From positions 99,339,912 through 99,403,911 of the forward strand of contig CM043963.1 of assembly GCA_014529385.2 (NCBI GenBank): a stretch of DNA of 64,000 nt, in the 5' to 3' direction. Positions 1 to 10,160 of this stretch are shown here, piece by piece. Below the pieces are notes generated by a model, which ran no database searches, was not told where the DNA came from, and saw only the letters and a list, made by a program, of their open reading frames with translations. Every line of letters begins with the position of its first letter. The first letter of the stretch is position 1. The DNA comes from Adiantum capillus-veneris (lineage: Eukaryota > Streptophyta > Polypodiopsida > Polypodiales > Pteridaceae). Both the position numbers and the translations under genes were made by a program.

Positions 1-16
1 CAATTTCAGCACTTAC

Positions 17-233
17 GGGCTTGCTTTCGAAAGAAACCCTTTCTTTGACTTTCTGCAAACTTGAAGCTGCCAGCAAGAATGTCAGTAATGACCGTAGCTA
101 AGCGAGACATTAAAGACAATGGCTCCATGCCGGAATCTATGAGATCTCGGGCCCTCCTCACTGTGTTGACAGTGTCAGCTATTAAAGCGGCATCCAACAA
201 GCTCAGTATCCTATCATCGGAAGCGCAGCCCAC
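17..233 (-). CDS. STICHEL-like protein, exon 2 (partial gene)
   Basis: Seventy-two codons plus one base continue the STICHEL-like protein directly after exon 1. The peptide begins VGCASDDRILSLLDAAL and contains ADTVNTVRRARDLIDSGMEP and LMSRLATVITDILAG, the conserved segment that follows the AAA+ module in plant STICHEL and STICHEL-like proteins. The acceptor is TGCAG before GTG GGC at 234-235; the donor is a perfect GTAAGT read on the minus strand at 16-11. Without splicing the frame meets TGA at position 8, which supports the exon end chosen here. Exon 1 ends on a complete codon and this exon starts on one, so the junction HEL/VGCASDD is in phase. The remaining C-terminal exons lie outside the window to the left. 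Family knowledge: Arabidopsis STICHEL controls trichome branching; a molecular activity is not established. Confidence 0.88.
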
Positions 234-281
234 CTGCACTACCCATTAAACAAATGTGCAGAAATCTCTCTTTTAAAACAT

Positions 282-286
<5 letters not shown>

Positions 287-347
<61 letters not shown>
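287..347. repeat. (CT)n microsatellite, 61 bp
   Basis: Uninterrupted CT dinucleotide array inside STICHEL-like intron 1; on the transcribed strand it is a GA tract near the 3' splice site, about 50 bases upstream of the acceptor. Confidence 0.97.
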
Positions 348-350
<3 letters not shown>

Positions 351-1279
351 GATCAATCTCAATAAATCTAAGTACAAAAGAACCCTGGAGATGCTAGAAA
401 TAGCCTATCTCGCAGGATGTACAGAGCTGTGAAATACCAAAGGTGGATATGGAAGAATCCACCAAGTGCAACTCCTAAAGGTGGGGTATGGGAGGAGTGC
501 ATGATGAGCCATTGTGGTGGGGAGTAATGCCACTGCATGTGACCTCTAACAAACTGAAAAACATGTGGGAGTGAGCCCATCGTCTGAGAGACTCTCTCTC
601 ACCCATGGAGGTCGCTTGCCACCACAAGAGGAGTGGGGGGCTGATGTGGCCCACAGAGGTATCCCACTCCTCGCTACTGAATGGTGAATTTGTGAGACGA
701 ATCCCAATGCTCTACTGGCCGAACAAGCCTATTGCCGCATTCAACTCAGAAAGAGGATTGGGTTGGATGTAAGGGGCTGGAAGGTGGTTGGGCACCACAA
801 TATGCTAGCCTGAGGTGCCACGGCCTCGGCCTAGCAGGCCACCGCCAGCTACATGGCGTGGTTGAAGAATAAGGCAAATGGATAAGTTCACCTGTGAGAT
901 GGTGGGAAATGTTAGCTAGGTCTCTACCCTCTAGAGGGAACCTTCTCCATGCTAGCATTCCAGTCATTCTGAAGGTGGCTTCTGCAGTCTATCGAAGCCA
1001 ACGCATCTACACTAGAAGGGAGGAAAGGTGCCAGAAGATACATTTGCAGAAATGTGTGAGAGAGAGAGGAGGCGACCACCCCACCTAAAGAACATAAGCA
1101 CCATGCAGACCATGCATATAACATTGGAACCCACCCAAAACAAACAAACACAAGCAGAAACCCGGAACAGATAAGACACTCTCCTCTCACACACCCAACC
1201 CACACTCTCTCACCCAATAGGAGAGAAACCTTCTGAACCCAGGCAAACACCCACGCACATACACAGGCAGCAAAAAGAG

Positions 1280-1284
<5 letters not shown>

Positions 1285-1323
<39 letters not shown>
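1285..1323. repeat. Poly-G run, 39 bp
   Basis: Uninterrupted G homopolymer inside the intron (C on the gene strand), preceded by AAAGAGAAAGAG. A run this long could form quadruplex DNA and its exact length is prone to sequencing error. Confidence 0.95.
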
Positions 1324-1324
<1 letters not shown>

Positions 1325-1799
1325 CACAAGTGTATGGGTAGATGGAGTACATGTTTGTTTATGAAAGAACTGTTCTATGGTCATGTAATGGATAATCAAT
1401 GCTACCTACAAGTTATGTGAAACGGATGACACAGAACTGAAGTTTCTGATTGCAGGTAATCGTGTCAAAACTATATTAAAAGTGGGGGTTTGAGCGCAAT
1501 CAGACAGCGAGTGAATCTGCTCGACAAAGGGAAGACAGTGTCAGCTAGGACAGAAAGCAGTGGGCCTTTATGAGCCGAACCATATGTGGAGACCACTGGC
1601 ACCAATCTAAGCACCATGCCCACAAAACACAAAGCAGGCACACAGACCGTCACTCACTCATACGCTCATGTGAACAACAATTTGTCTTCGCTTTATCGCA
1701 TATTTGTTTAAAACATGCCTGGAATCACTCCGTTTTACAAATACACCTTACTATTAAGGTACACAAAAGAGACATGAATGCACCTTTGGATGATCTTAC

Positions 1800-4064
1800 C
1801 AGCTCATGAACTGTTGATGGATCAACATGGTGTCCTAATAGAGTGACTTGATCAAGAGTTGTCTCAGCATCACGGAGAGAACCATCTGATCTCGATGCAA
1901 TGAGTTTAAGAATCTCAGGGTCTATGGATAGGTTCTCCATGCTAGCAAGCTTTTGTAGCCTTTCAATAATTTCAGAGTCCTTGATCTTTGGAAAAGGGAA
2001 TTTCTGACATCTCGAGAGAGCAGTCCGAGGTAGCCTATCAGGATCTGTTGTTATCATAATGAATACAACATTTATAGGAGGTTCTTCAAGTATCTTGAGA
2101 AGAGCATTCCATGTCTCAATTGTAAGCACATGGCACTCATCTATTATAAACACTTTGTATCTTGAAAGAGGAGGAGCAGAGATGGTTTCCTCTAAGAGCA
2201 TCTTGACTCGCTCTATTCCATTATTGCTCGCCGCATCTACCTCTTTTACTTCTGAGTTGATACCCTTAGCAACACTGACACATTCTCTGCACATGCCGCA
2301 AGGCCGTTGCCCCTCATGAGCAATGCAAACAAGACCCGATGCAAAGATCCTTGCAGCAGTAGTCTTGCCAGTACCTCTTGAACCTTGAAATAGATACACA
2401 GGAGCAATTCTTCCCTTCACTATAGCATTGGAGAGGGCTTGAGTAACTATGGGTTGACCAACGATCGCCTCGAAAGACTTTGGCCTATATTTCTGGCTCA
2501 AGCACCTTGGATGCGATTCACATAAAGCGAGCTCCTTACAATCTCTGACAGCGAGTTGTAGCCGATCTGTGCCTCCTGTGCATCCAGTTTCAGCACCACC
2601 ATGCCCTCCCACACCATGAGTTCTTCTCCTTGCTAACTGCAGCTCTCTCTCATGGTCATTTATTGAAGATCTTCCAAATTCCCCATCAACCGAGGTCTCA
2701 CCATACTCATCACTGCCATTGTAGTCCTCTAGTTCAGTCAACATCTCGGGGCTCCTATTGTACATGTATGATGCTTTGAGCTGATTTTTTCTTTTGGAGC
2801 TGGGACGACCCTCATAAGCTAAGGCACTATTTCTTTTTAAAGGCTCGAAAGGATACTCTGCATGTTGTTCTCGAGAGTAAGAATGCTCTTTAAGGGTATT
2901 CTTACGGTTCGTGGGCCTGTCCCTCCATTTTGAGGGTTGCTCCAATGTTTCCACATCATACTCCAAAAATTCAGTTTCTGATGTACCAGGCCTGAACCCA
3001 AAAGGTGGGCTATACATTTCAAAAGACCTTGAACACTTGGTTGTTGTTTGCTTCCTTTGTGTACGGAGAGGTGAGCGCGGGCCTCGGTATCCCCCGGTCA
3101 TACCTGGCCACAAACTTTCCTCCTTCTCATATTGCAGTTGATCCTCTGCATTATCTTCATCCAAAGGCTCTTCCTCTAAACGGAAATTTGGTTTGGAGAC
3201 ATATTGCCCAATTCTGTGGTTTTCATTTTGAGGGTGGAGTGCTAAAGGTGAGAGGGTCTGAGCATTTAATCCCCGGCCATCTTCCTGCCAAACAGATGCT
3301 TTTTGTGAGACTGACACATACTTGCCAACATTTTGGTCATCCTGGTGAGCAAAGAAATTATCTGAGCGACTCTTTGTTGCTGCATTACCTTGCGCAGATT
3401 CACGCCGATTCCAAGCATGCGGGGATTGCTCAAGCTCAAAATTCTCAAACTGGTTTGTATGCAATAGTCCTTCATCCACATTCTTCCAATTATGAAGAAG
3501 TGATGACTCTTTTACCATGTGTGCATTTGATCCATGACCTCCTCCGAGAATGCCAAGTCTTTCTAGGTGGTTTTGTAAACTCTCCCGTTGTAAGCGCTCT
3601 GTAAACGATCTACTAGAGCTTGCACCATGGTGTGGGGCATCACCCATGGAATCCCAATTCATAATCTTCACATTATAATCATTCATGGGTGAGGATCTTA
3701 TACTGGTCGGATCAAAATGATGTTCAGTTTGATGATGTGTCGGTTGAAGGGATCTTGCAATTCTAGGGTAAGCACCTCTAGCTGGTACATTACTTTCATG
3801 AGTGTCAACACCTGCATGTGAGGCATCCCTTCCCCCGTGTGGACGATATTCCTGAAATTGAAGCTCATGATTATCCACCTCCCTAGTCAAATTGGCCTGA
3901 CCCTCGCTCTGCAATGTTGTAGCCTCATGAGTATGTGTGCTTGAAGAGAGGCACGCCCGCAGAGGAGACTTCCTTGACGAGGTTTGGGAAGCCTTGGGCT
4001 TTTTTAGAGCAGTGAGCTCTTTCATGAGAGGGAGCTCCCCTGGCTCTCGCACATCCGACATCAT
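1800..4064 (-). CDS. STICHEL-like protein, exon 1 (N-terminal region and DnaX-type AAA+ domain)
   Basis: Exon of exactly 755 codons. Residues 1-520 are low-complexity and probably disordered, with the family-type LMKELTALKK near the start. From about residue 521 comes a DnaX/RFC-like AAA+ module: SQKYRPKSFEAIVGQ, Walker A GSRGTGKT (561-568), zinc cysteines C580, C589, C592, C595, Walker B VFIIDECH (638-645), sensor 1 MITTD (670-674), arginine-finger SRC (685-687), and sensor 2 near SDGSLRDAETTLDQ (726-739). All nucleotide-binding residues are intact. STICHEL-type proteins are plant proteins resembling bacterial polymerase III gamma/tau; Arabidopsis STI sets trichome branch number. Start: the upstream in-frame codons MCSCSKT cross TTCTTGCAG, a splice acceptor, so the ATGATG seven bases inside the exon is preferred. 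The donor at 1799 and exon 2 complete the model. Whether this is STI itself or a STI-like paralogue cannot be decided. Confidence 0.93.
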
Positions 4065-4085
4065 TGTTTTGCTGCAAGAACACAT
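4065..4085 (-). other. Probable 3' splice site in the STICHEL-like 5' UTR
   Basis: Read on the minus strand, TTCTTGCAG is followed by CAAAACA and then ATGATG. This is a good acceptor seven bases upstream of the start codon, so the first exon is probably a non-coding leader further right. No matching donor could be chosen with confidence. Confidence 0.55.
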
Positions 4086-4691
4086 TTACACTTAAATTCT
4101 TTGAGTACAGGTTCCGGAATATATCCAAATAGAAATATATACAACTCTTTTGTACACTACGCAATAGACAGCATCCACTTAATGCATAATTTGTAATGGA
4201 AAGTGAGAAGTACACTATGTATCCAGATGTATGATTACTATAAATATCATTCTCACAGCTCATTAATTAATTGCAGGTTATCAAATTCAATGTCACCATA
4301 ACATCACCATGATAAATAGTTTAAAGAGGTACAATCAGAATGACTGAACACCAGCTGGTCCATTAAGATTCACTATTTAGACACTATCCATACTATTAAA
4401 GATTTTGGCTTGTTTGGTTCCAACACATAGAAGATGAGTACAAGCATGGAAGCCAAGACAACATCATGAAAATTTCTGCAGTGGGAGTAAGCAATGGCAA
4501 TCTTAACAAAGTGAGACAGTATATGTCTGCACTCCTTGCATGTATGCAGGAAGGCATGCGCAATGAAAGCGGTTTGAGTGTAAACGCAGAGAAATTTGTG
4601 TATATGCATGTGCATGCATGCAGGAACTCTTGCGCAATGCAAGCAGTCTGAGCATAAACACAGAGAAATTTGTGTATGTGCATGTATGGGC

Positions 4692-4692
4692 A

Positions 4693-4740
<48 letters not shown>
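4692..4740. repeat. (CG)n(GA)n compound microsatellite
   Basis: A short alternating CG run passes directly into a 37-bp GA array. Confidence 0.95.
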
Positions 4741-4743
<3 letters not shown>

Positions 4744-5096
4744 CCTTCGCGAAATCGTTTTCAGGGAAAAAGAATATGCTCCTGAGTTGGAGTGTTCTAA
4801 AGAAATGATGAAGGGGGGTGAAGGTGAGGATGATGGCCGTGGTGAGGATGTAAACAATTGACTGCTTGCAGCTACTTGCACGAAGCTGCAAAATGACTGC
4901 ACAAGGCAAAGATATAGGGACTTGTAGGCACATGGTGAGGCGCTGAAAAGAGCCCAAACTACTGTTCATTGGAAAGAGAAACACCCACACGCACGCAGCT
5001 ACAGGCAGACACCCCTCACAATGCACATTGGCTACACACACATCCCTATCTTTCTTTCTCACACGCATATCATCACCCACCCAGTGCCCACTCACA

Positions 5097-5100
5097 CACA

Positions 5101-5163
<63 letters not shown>
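5097..5163. repeat. Imperfect (CT)n array
   Basis: CT dinucleotides interrupted by single TTT and CAC errors, flanked by CACACA on both sides. Confidence 0.95.
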
Positions 5164-5174
<11 letters not shown>

Positions 5175-5418
5175 TGCCCACACCCCCATTACTAAGAAAG
5201 GCTAGAGCCCACATAGGCAGTGTTGCGCGCTCTCTCTCTCTCTCTACCCAGTTGCCTCTCCGGATCCTCTCTCTAGTTATACAGACCATCACCCACACGT
5301 CTCTCGCGCTCTCTCAAACACATCAAATTGCGTCCCGCCCCCACTCTTTGCCTCTCTCTCTCTCCCTCCAGGTTCCCCTCAACCGCTGCAGCTGAAGCCA
5401 AAGACAGCATTGGCTAAA

Positions 5419-5472
5419 CCGCGCGCGCCCTCTCTCTCTCTCTCTCTCTTTTTCTCTTTTGAACCGCGCGCG

Positions 5473-5512
<40 letters not shown>

Positions 5513-5522
5513 CTCTTTTGAA
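5419..5522. repeat. Duplicated CGCGCG-CT-TTTTTCTCTTTTGAA block
   Basis: Two adjacent copies share CCGCGCGCGCCC, a CT array of different length and the tail TTTTTCTCTTTTGAA. Confidence 0.85.
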
Positions 5523-6089
5523 GGTTCATATATGTTTTGCATGGATGGATGATAGAGTAGGTTATAACTATACGATGCAAATGTAAGGTGGCCGCAACCA
5601 TAAAGGAGAATTATATAACAGTGGGTGAATCTCTGTATAAAGGTGCCCATGATACCCCATGCAGGACATCTCAATCAAAAGTAGTGTCTTGAAAAGAAAT
5701 GACAAATTTTGCGCTGATTTCCAGGATGTCTTCTTCTAGGCCTCTTATCTTAGGTAGCCCAAGGCCCTGCTAGATGTGATCGAGTCCTGATATATGCTCG
5801 AAGTAGTTAGGAAGGCTTCGAGAGCATGCACAACAAGGTGGTGAGCTTCTTAGGATAGACTCGGTCGCAACAAAATCTTCCAATCCAGACTTTGTCTTTG
5901 TATTCGAGGGAAAAAAGCAGCATATGCAAGAGTTCACCAAAAAGCTTTCAAATCGGCATCCTTTGGTGAACGCACATTATTTGTGCATGGTGTGAACATG
6001 TTCAGTCAGAGTGAGGACGTTGATGGATTTTAGTCCTGACATTGCTCTACAAAGTTTGACAACTTGTCGTGCAAAGTCGTCATGTTGTA

Positions 6090-6092
<3 letters not shown>

Positions 6093-6142
<50 letters not shown>
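6093..6142. repeat. (TG)n microsatellite, 50 bp
   Basis: Pure TG array just upstream of, or inside, the LINE ORF1-like fragment. Confidence 0.97.
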
Positions 6143-6144
<2 letters not shown>

Positions 6145-6780
6145 CAAACAGATGACAACCCAAGGCTTATGGGATTGGACAGTTGTTGTGTTCAGCAATA
6201 AAAATGAGGTGCGGCACTTTACAGTGGTGGGCAAGGGCTTTTATGTGGCAACGTGTACCTTTGAGCAATTCGTGTCCAGTGTGGGTCATGTTTAAAAGCC
6301 TCCCGCTTTGGCTCCACGATCATGTTTAATCCATTGCCTCCGAGTTGGGTTGTGTGCTTTTCATGCCGAAGTTGCAATGGAAGAAATCTGGATTAGGTGT
6401 GCATTCTATGAAGCATGGATAGATCCATTCCCAAAATTTGTGGTTATGAACATGGACCATTGCTTTGGGGCTTTTCGGCAAGAGTTGCCATTTGTTTTGT
6501 TCCTCACTGCATGTTACAAATGTTGCACAATTGGTCATTATGCTAGGATGTGCCCTATGCCTAGAATTCTCAGTACACCAGTGGTCAAAACTATGTGGAA
6601 GCGAGTTGACAGAGATCCCAAACTGCCCTTGGTTGAGAATGCAAGCATGCCCACGGAGAAAGTGTGTAACAAGGAAGTGAGTGAGGATTCAATCATTGTG
6701 GGTGCTTGTCCATTTACGACAGAAAAGCGGCCTTGTCAGTCAGTGAATCCCAAGAGCTACAGGTGGCGATCCTCCTGAAC
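6143..6780 (+). pseudogene. LINE ORF1-like fragment: DUF4283 region and CCHC zinc knuckle
   Basis: Translation in two frames gives pieces typical of plant LINE ORF1 proteins. VVVFSNKNEVRHFTVVGKGF resembles the body of a DUF4283 domain. PVWVMFKSLPLWLHDHV matches the usual VWVR-LPLE-W segment in a shifted frame, after which the frame returns to PKFVVMNMDHCFGAFRQELP and the knuckle CYKCCTIGHYARMC (CX2CX4HX4C). The last piece is open for 156 codons, but the frame change around 6300-6410 shows decay. No ORF2 follows, so this is a truncated or rearranged copy. Family knowledge: these proteins bind RNA for L1-type retrotransposition. Domain assignment is by eye. Confidence 0.6.
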
Positions 6781-6913
6781 AAAAGATAGACCTCATTAGC
6801 CACCTGATAAGTGTCTCAGAGGTGCATACCCCCGCCTGAAAGAAGAGTAATCATCCACGATTAGACCTACAAAACTCAATCTGATACTTTAGCAGACACT
6901 ATCTTTATGCATA

Positions 6914-7261
6914 TTAAACATTCCAATGCCTATCTAGTTGTTTATTCCACTCATCGATCACAACTTTAACTTGTGCATATAGTTCATGTCCATTTTGAAT
7001 AGGCTCTTGTCCATAAAGATCAAACTTGATGACTTCATATGAGTCATTAGATTCACTCAAGGGAGACAAGTATGGTAGCACTTCCTCCATCAAAATTGAA
7101 TCAGCATGGTTGACATCAAAGGCTTTTAGAAAAATACACTTCTCAATAGGATTCAGACACCGTTTATAAGAGCTATCATCTACGAGAATAGTCCTTGTGT
7201 GCTCACATAACTCATTGTGTTGACTCCAAGCATATTGTAAAGACTTGAACATTACTTCCAC
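6914..7261 (-). CDS. Hypothetical 115-codon ORF
   Basis: Open frame of 115 codons with ordinary, acidic, soluble-looking composition (LYGQEPIQNGHELYAQVKVV near the end). I do not recognise the family, and no promoter, splice sites or neighbouring gene support it. It may be a fragment of a transposon ORF. Kept because it is longer and less repetitive than its surroundings. Confidence 0.2.
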   Translation of the reverse strand: MEVMFKSLQYAWSQHNELCEHTRTILVDDSSYKRCLNPIEKCIFLKAFDVNHADSILMEEVLPYLSPLSESNDSYEVIKFDLYGQEPIQNGHELYAQVKVVIDEWNKQLDRHWNV

Positions 7262-8539
7262 TCCTATTTTATATACCCCATAGATGGTTTTTGTTTCATG
7301 CTTGTGGCACTGTTCTTGGCCCTAAATCTTGAAAAATGGGTTTTTCTTCTTTGTTTGTGTCTCTAAGCATCTAATTAGTGACACCACATTCTTGAGCAGA
7401 GTTGTTGACCAAAATCCAACATGAAACCTTGCAAATAAAGTATCAAGAAAATCCATGCATCCATGCAAAAGAACCACCCAATGCTTACCCACATGAAAAC
7501 TTGGAAATTTCTAAGATTTTTCAAAGCAGCACTGTCAACGAAGTCCAATGACATCCAAAACATCACATAGTTTTGCAAAGGATTTTTTGTTGGTGATAAA
7601 GCAATCTAATTATCATGTTTGTGTCGGATCTTCTGAACACCAAGCCATAATAATAGATCAAAGTGATGGTTTGATTTTGGATATGAATGGTAGCATCGTT
7701 CTTGTCATGCCAAGGCATGCCCAAAAGAGTGTTGCAATGCCCTAAATTCATGATGTAGAAGTCTGCCTTTCTATGGTACCCTTAGATGGTGATCTAGTAA
7801 TTGAGTTTCAGAATAAAAATCAATAATGCTTGAGTATTTAGATTGTGGTTAGTGAGGCCATTATTGAGAGCATAATTTTAGTTACCTACTTTTTTCAATC
7901 ACAAGTTACTCCATAGCACATATTCTCTCAACCCCTTTAGGAAAGAGATTTTCTCAAACAACTCTAGTGAGGATCATTTTTTTGGGTGCTCTTTGAAAGC
8001 AATAAACATATCTAAAGTTGATCATTTATTGTAGGAGTGTTTGGAGATGCTGTTGTAGATACCCCTTCTAAAGTAATATTTTGTGAAAAAAAGCCACATT
8101 GTAATATTTAAATGGCCCAAGCCCAATTTTTGGTTATGTAATATGTAAAACCCACTTTCCCTTCATAGGAGTTATATCCCATGGGAACGGAACCCAAAGC
8201 CATTTTTTAGTAAACTTAGTTATAAAGGACATTTTGCAAAAGAAAAGGGGGGTTCTTTTTGAGAAAGTTATGTGTATGAGAAAGAGAGGTTCTTGGTGCC
8301 AATTCGTACTCAACATATCTCCGCCACTAGTAATCAAAATCAAGATTTTCTTATTGCCTCTTGCTCCTCTCCTCTTGTTATTTCATTTGATCATATGCAT
8401 TGTTAGTTTCGTTTGACTCTCATGACTATGCTTTATGATCATAAACTTGTTGTTCATGAAGTGTAAATCTTGATTTTTTTATAGGAGATGAATTCTAGGG
8501 CATAAGTGATGCTAAACCACTTATGTTCATGTTTTGCAT
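7262..8539. other. No feature recognised
   Basis: AT-rich DNA with only short open frames on both strands. Nothing coding or RNA-like was identified. Confidence 0.5.
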
Positions 8540-10145
8540 ACCTACAAATACATGAATTGCGATTTATGTACCTCTGATGAGAAATAAGTTTACAGGGTCC
8601 AAATATGTTCTATCCTTCTAAATTTGTGTGGCGTTCATAGCTCGTTTGACTAAGGAAATCATCAATTTGTTGGTAGGAGGGAAGATTGAGCGTAGGTAGA
8701 CATAGACTGTTTGAGTCAATTCAATGATTGCGCTATAGTGTTCCCTTAATCACAATGGCTCCATTGGGTTTGAAAAACTCAATGTGTCTCCATGTCCCAC
8801 CATGGTCGCTTGCTTGAGCATTGACATAGAGTATGTTAGTGCCATAAAGAAATGATCTAGACATTTGCCGTGACAATCCACTAACGTTGGTGCTATTGTG
8901 GGGATAATCCTACATTGGTCGAGTGACCTTATGATCATATGCGTGTTTTCTAAGCCTAGAACCACTTTAAAAACACCCCATTTTACATTAGCAACATAGT
9001 GGAAAAAACCATGTGTACACACCACCCCCATTAGCAAAAATTTCACATTGTATTCATTTCATAGAACACTATCATTTCCAACATAGGAGCATGCTAGCTA
9101 GATAAAAAACCATCACTCTGGGCCTGTGTAAGCTAGAGAAAAATTGCCAAAAAACCATATTTGGTCCAAGAATACCATAACTCTCTAGAATCCGAAGAAA
9201 TGTTGGTAGATAGGGCAAAAGGTGACCAAACTTCAGAGAATCACCCAGTATAGTGTTCAAAGACCTTACAAAACAAAATTGGAAAATATCAATGCACATT
9301 GTGCAGGAGTATGAGTTGCGATTCATGTACCTAATGCGAATTCACATTGAAGCATAGGGGCTGTCAAAACCAAAACCAGCCTTAAGCTCAAAAAGATTTT
9401 CAAAGTCTCATCAAACAAGGAAACTGGGAAATTTTTTTTATTGAAAATTGCAAGACACATAAAGAAAATGCAAATTGGGACCCAAACTAGGCACAAAGTA
9501 GGAAAATATTTTACAAATAATGTCTCCAAGTTAGTGACAAAATTTTAAGCCCAAACTCTACAAGGATTGAATCGCAATTCATGCATGTGTCTTTCTAGGA
9601 TTTTAGACCAGGGATCTTCCCTTGCATACGGCAAGCATAACGAAGCAGGGTCAAGGGGTTTTGATCAAGAAAGAGATCCAAAAATGAGGGTAAGGAGCCA
9701 AAAGTCCAACTAAAAAGTCAAAATTTGCTATGTGGATGCGAGACTATATTTGACCTATCCACAAAAAGTCAAATTGGAAAATAACTATGGAAATTTCCAA
9801 AGCATAGCCAAAGCAAATAGCTACCCAAGTTTTAGATCCAGATGTTGAGGAACATGAATTGCAATTCATGTACCTCAAATCAAAAAGTTGTAAAAGAGTA
9901 TCAATATTGAACCATAGGACTTTGCTGAAACCCAGACCAAACTTTTAAATCAAAAAATGTTATAAATCCTTTGTAAAACCAAGAATCTAGGAGAATAGCT
10001 TGAAGGTTGGGAAATACAAAAGGGAGTAGACTTTTGGTATTGAATCAACCATAAATTGGGGAGATAGCCTTCAAAGAGCATAACCTAGTGATTATCAAAA
10101 TTTGAAGCCCAAATTTGAAAGAACGTGGACCGCAAAGTTGTCTTT
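8540..10145 (+). repeat. Degenerate tandem array, ~255-290-bp units with palindromic core
   Basis: Units share a core resembling CATGAATTGCAATTCATG, an 18-bp perfect palindrome at 9853-9870. Degenerate cores are centred near 8560, 9319, 9575, 9862 and about 10134. Outside the core the units share ATTCATGTACCT, ATTGAACCATAGG-like and AAGCCCAAA-like segments, so this is a true diverged tandem repeat. It lies immediately upstream of a gag-like frame on the plus strand, the same position as the array upstream of the element B gag. Inferred to be a retrotransposon leader. Confidence 0.6.
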
Positions 10146-10160
10146 CATTCTGGATTGTTG

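Larger units (their letters stand above)
234..1799 (-). other. STICHEL-like intron 1
   Basis: Intron of 1,566 bp defined by GTAAGA donor (minus strand, 1799 downward) and TGCAG acceptor (ending at 234). It contains a 61-bp CT array (287-347) and a 39-bp run of G (1285-1323, so C on the gene strand). Open frames seen inside it are short and look incidental. The exon phases on both sides agree (0/0). Confidence 0.85.
4086..6090 (-). promoter_or_regulatory. 5' side of the STICHEL-like gene: leader/promoter region, CT/GA-rich
   Basis: No coding sequence is recognisable. The stretch should hold the 5' leader intron, transcription start and promoter. It is dominated by pyrimidine-rich DNA: GA array 4704-4740 preceded by CGCGCGCGCG; broken CT arrays 5097-5163, 5226-5245 and 5354-5365; and a duplicated block in which CCGCGCGCGCCC is followed by CT repeats and TTTTTCTCTTTTGAA (copies beginning 5419 and 5464). 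On the gene strand these are GA-rich, like many plant core promoters and leaders. No TATA box is assigned. Confidence 0.4.

Noticed and set aside
3005-3604. 199-codon plus-strand ORF
   Set aside because: It is antisense to the STICHEL-like exon, whose minus-strand product carries a clear conserved domain; the plus frame is a shadow.
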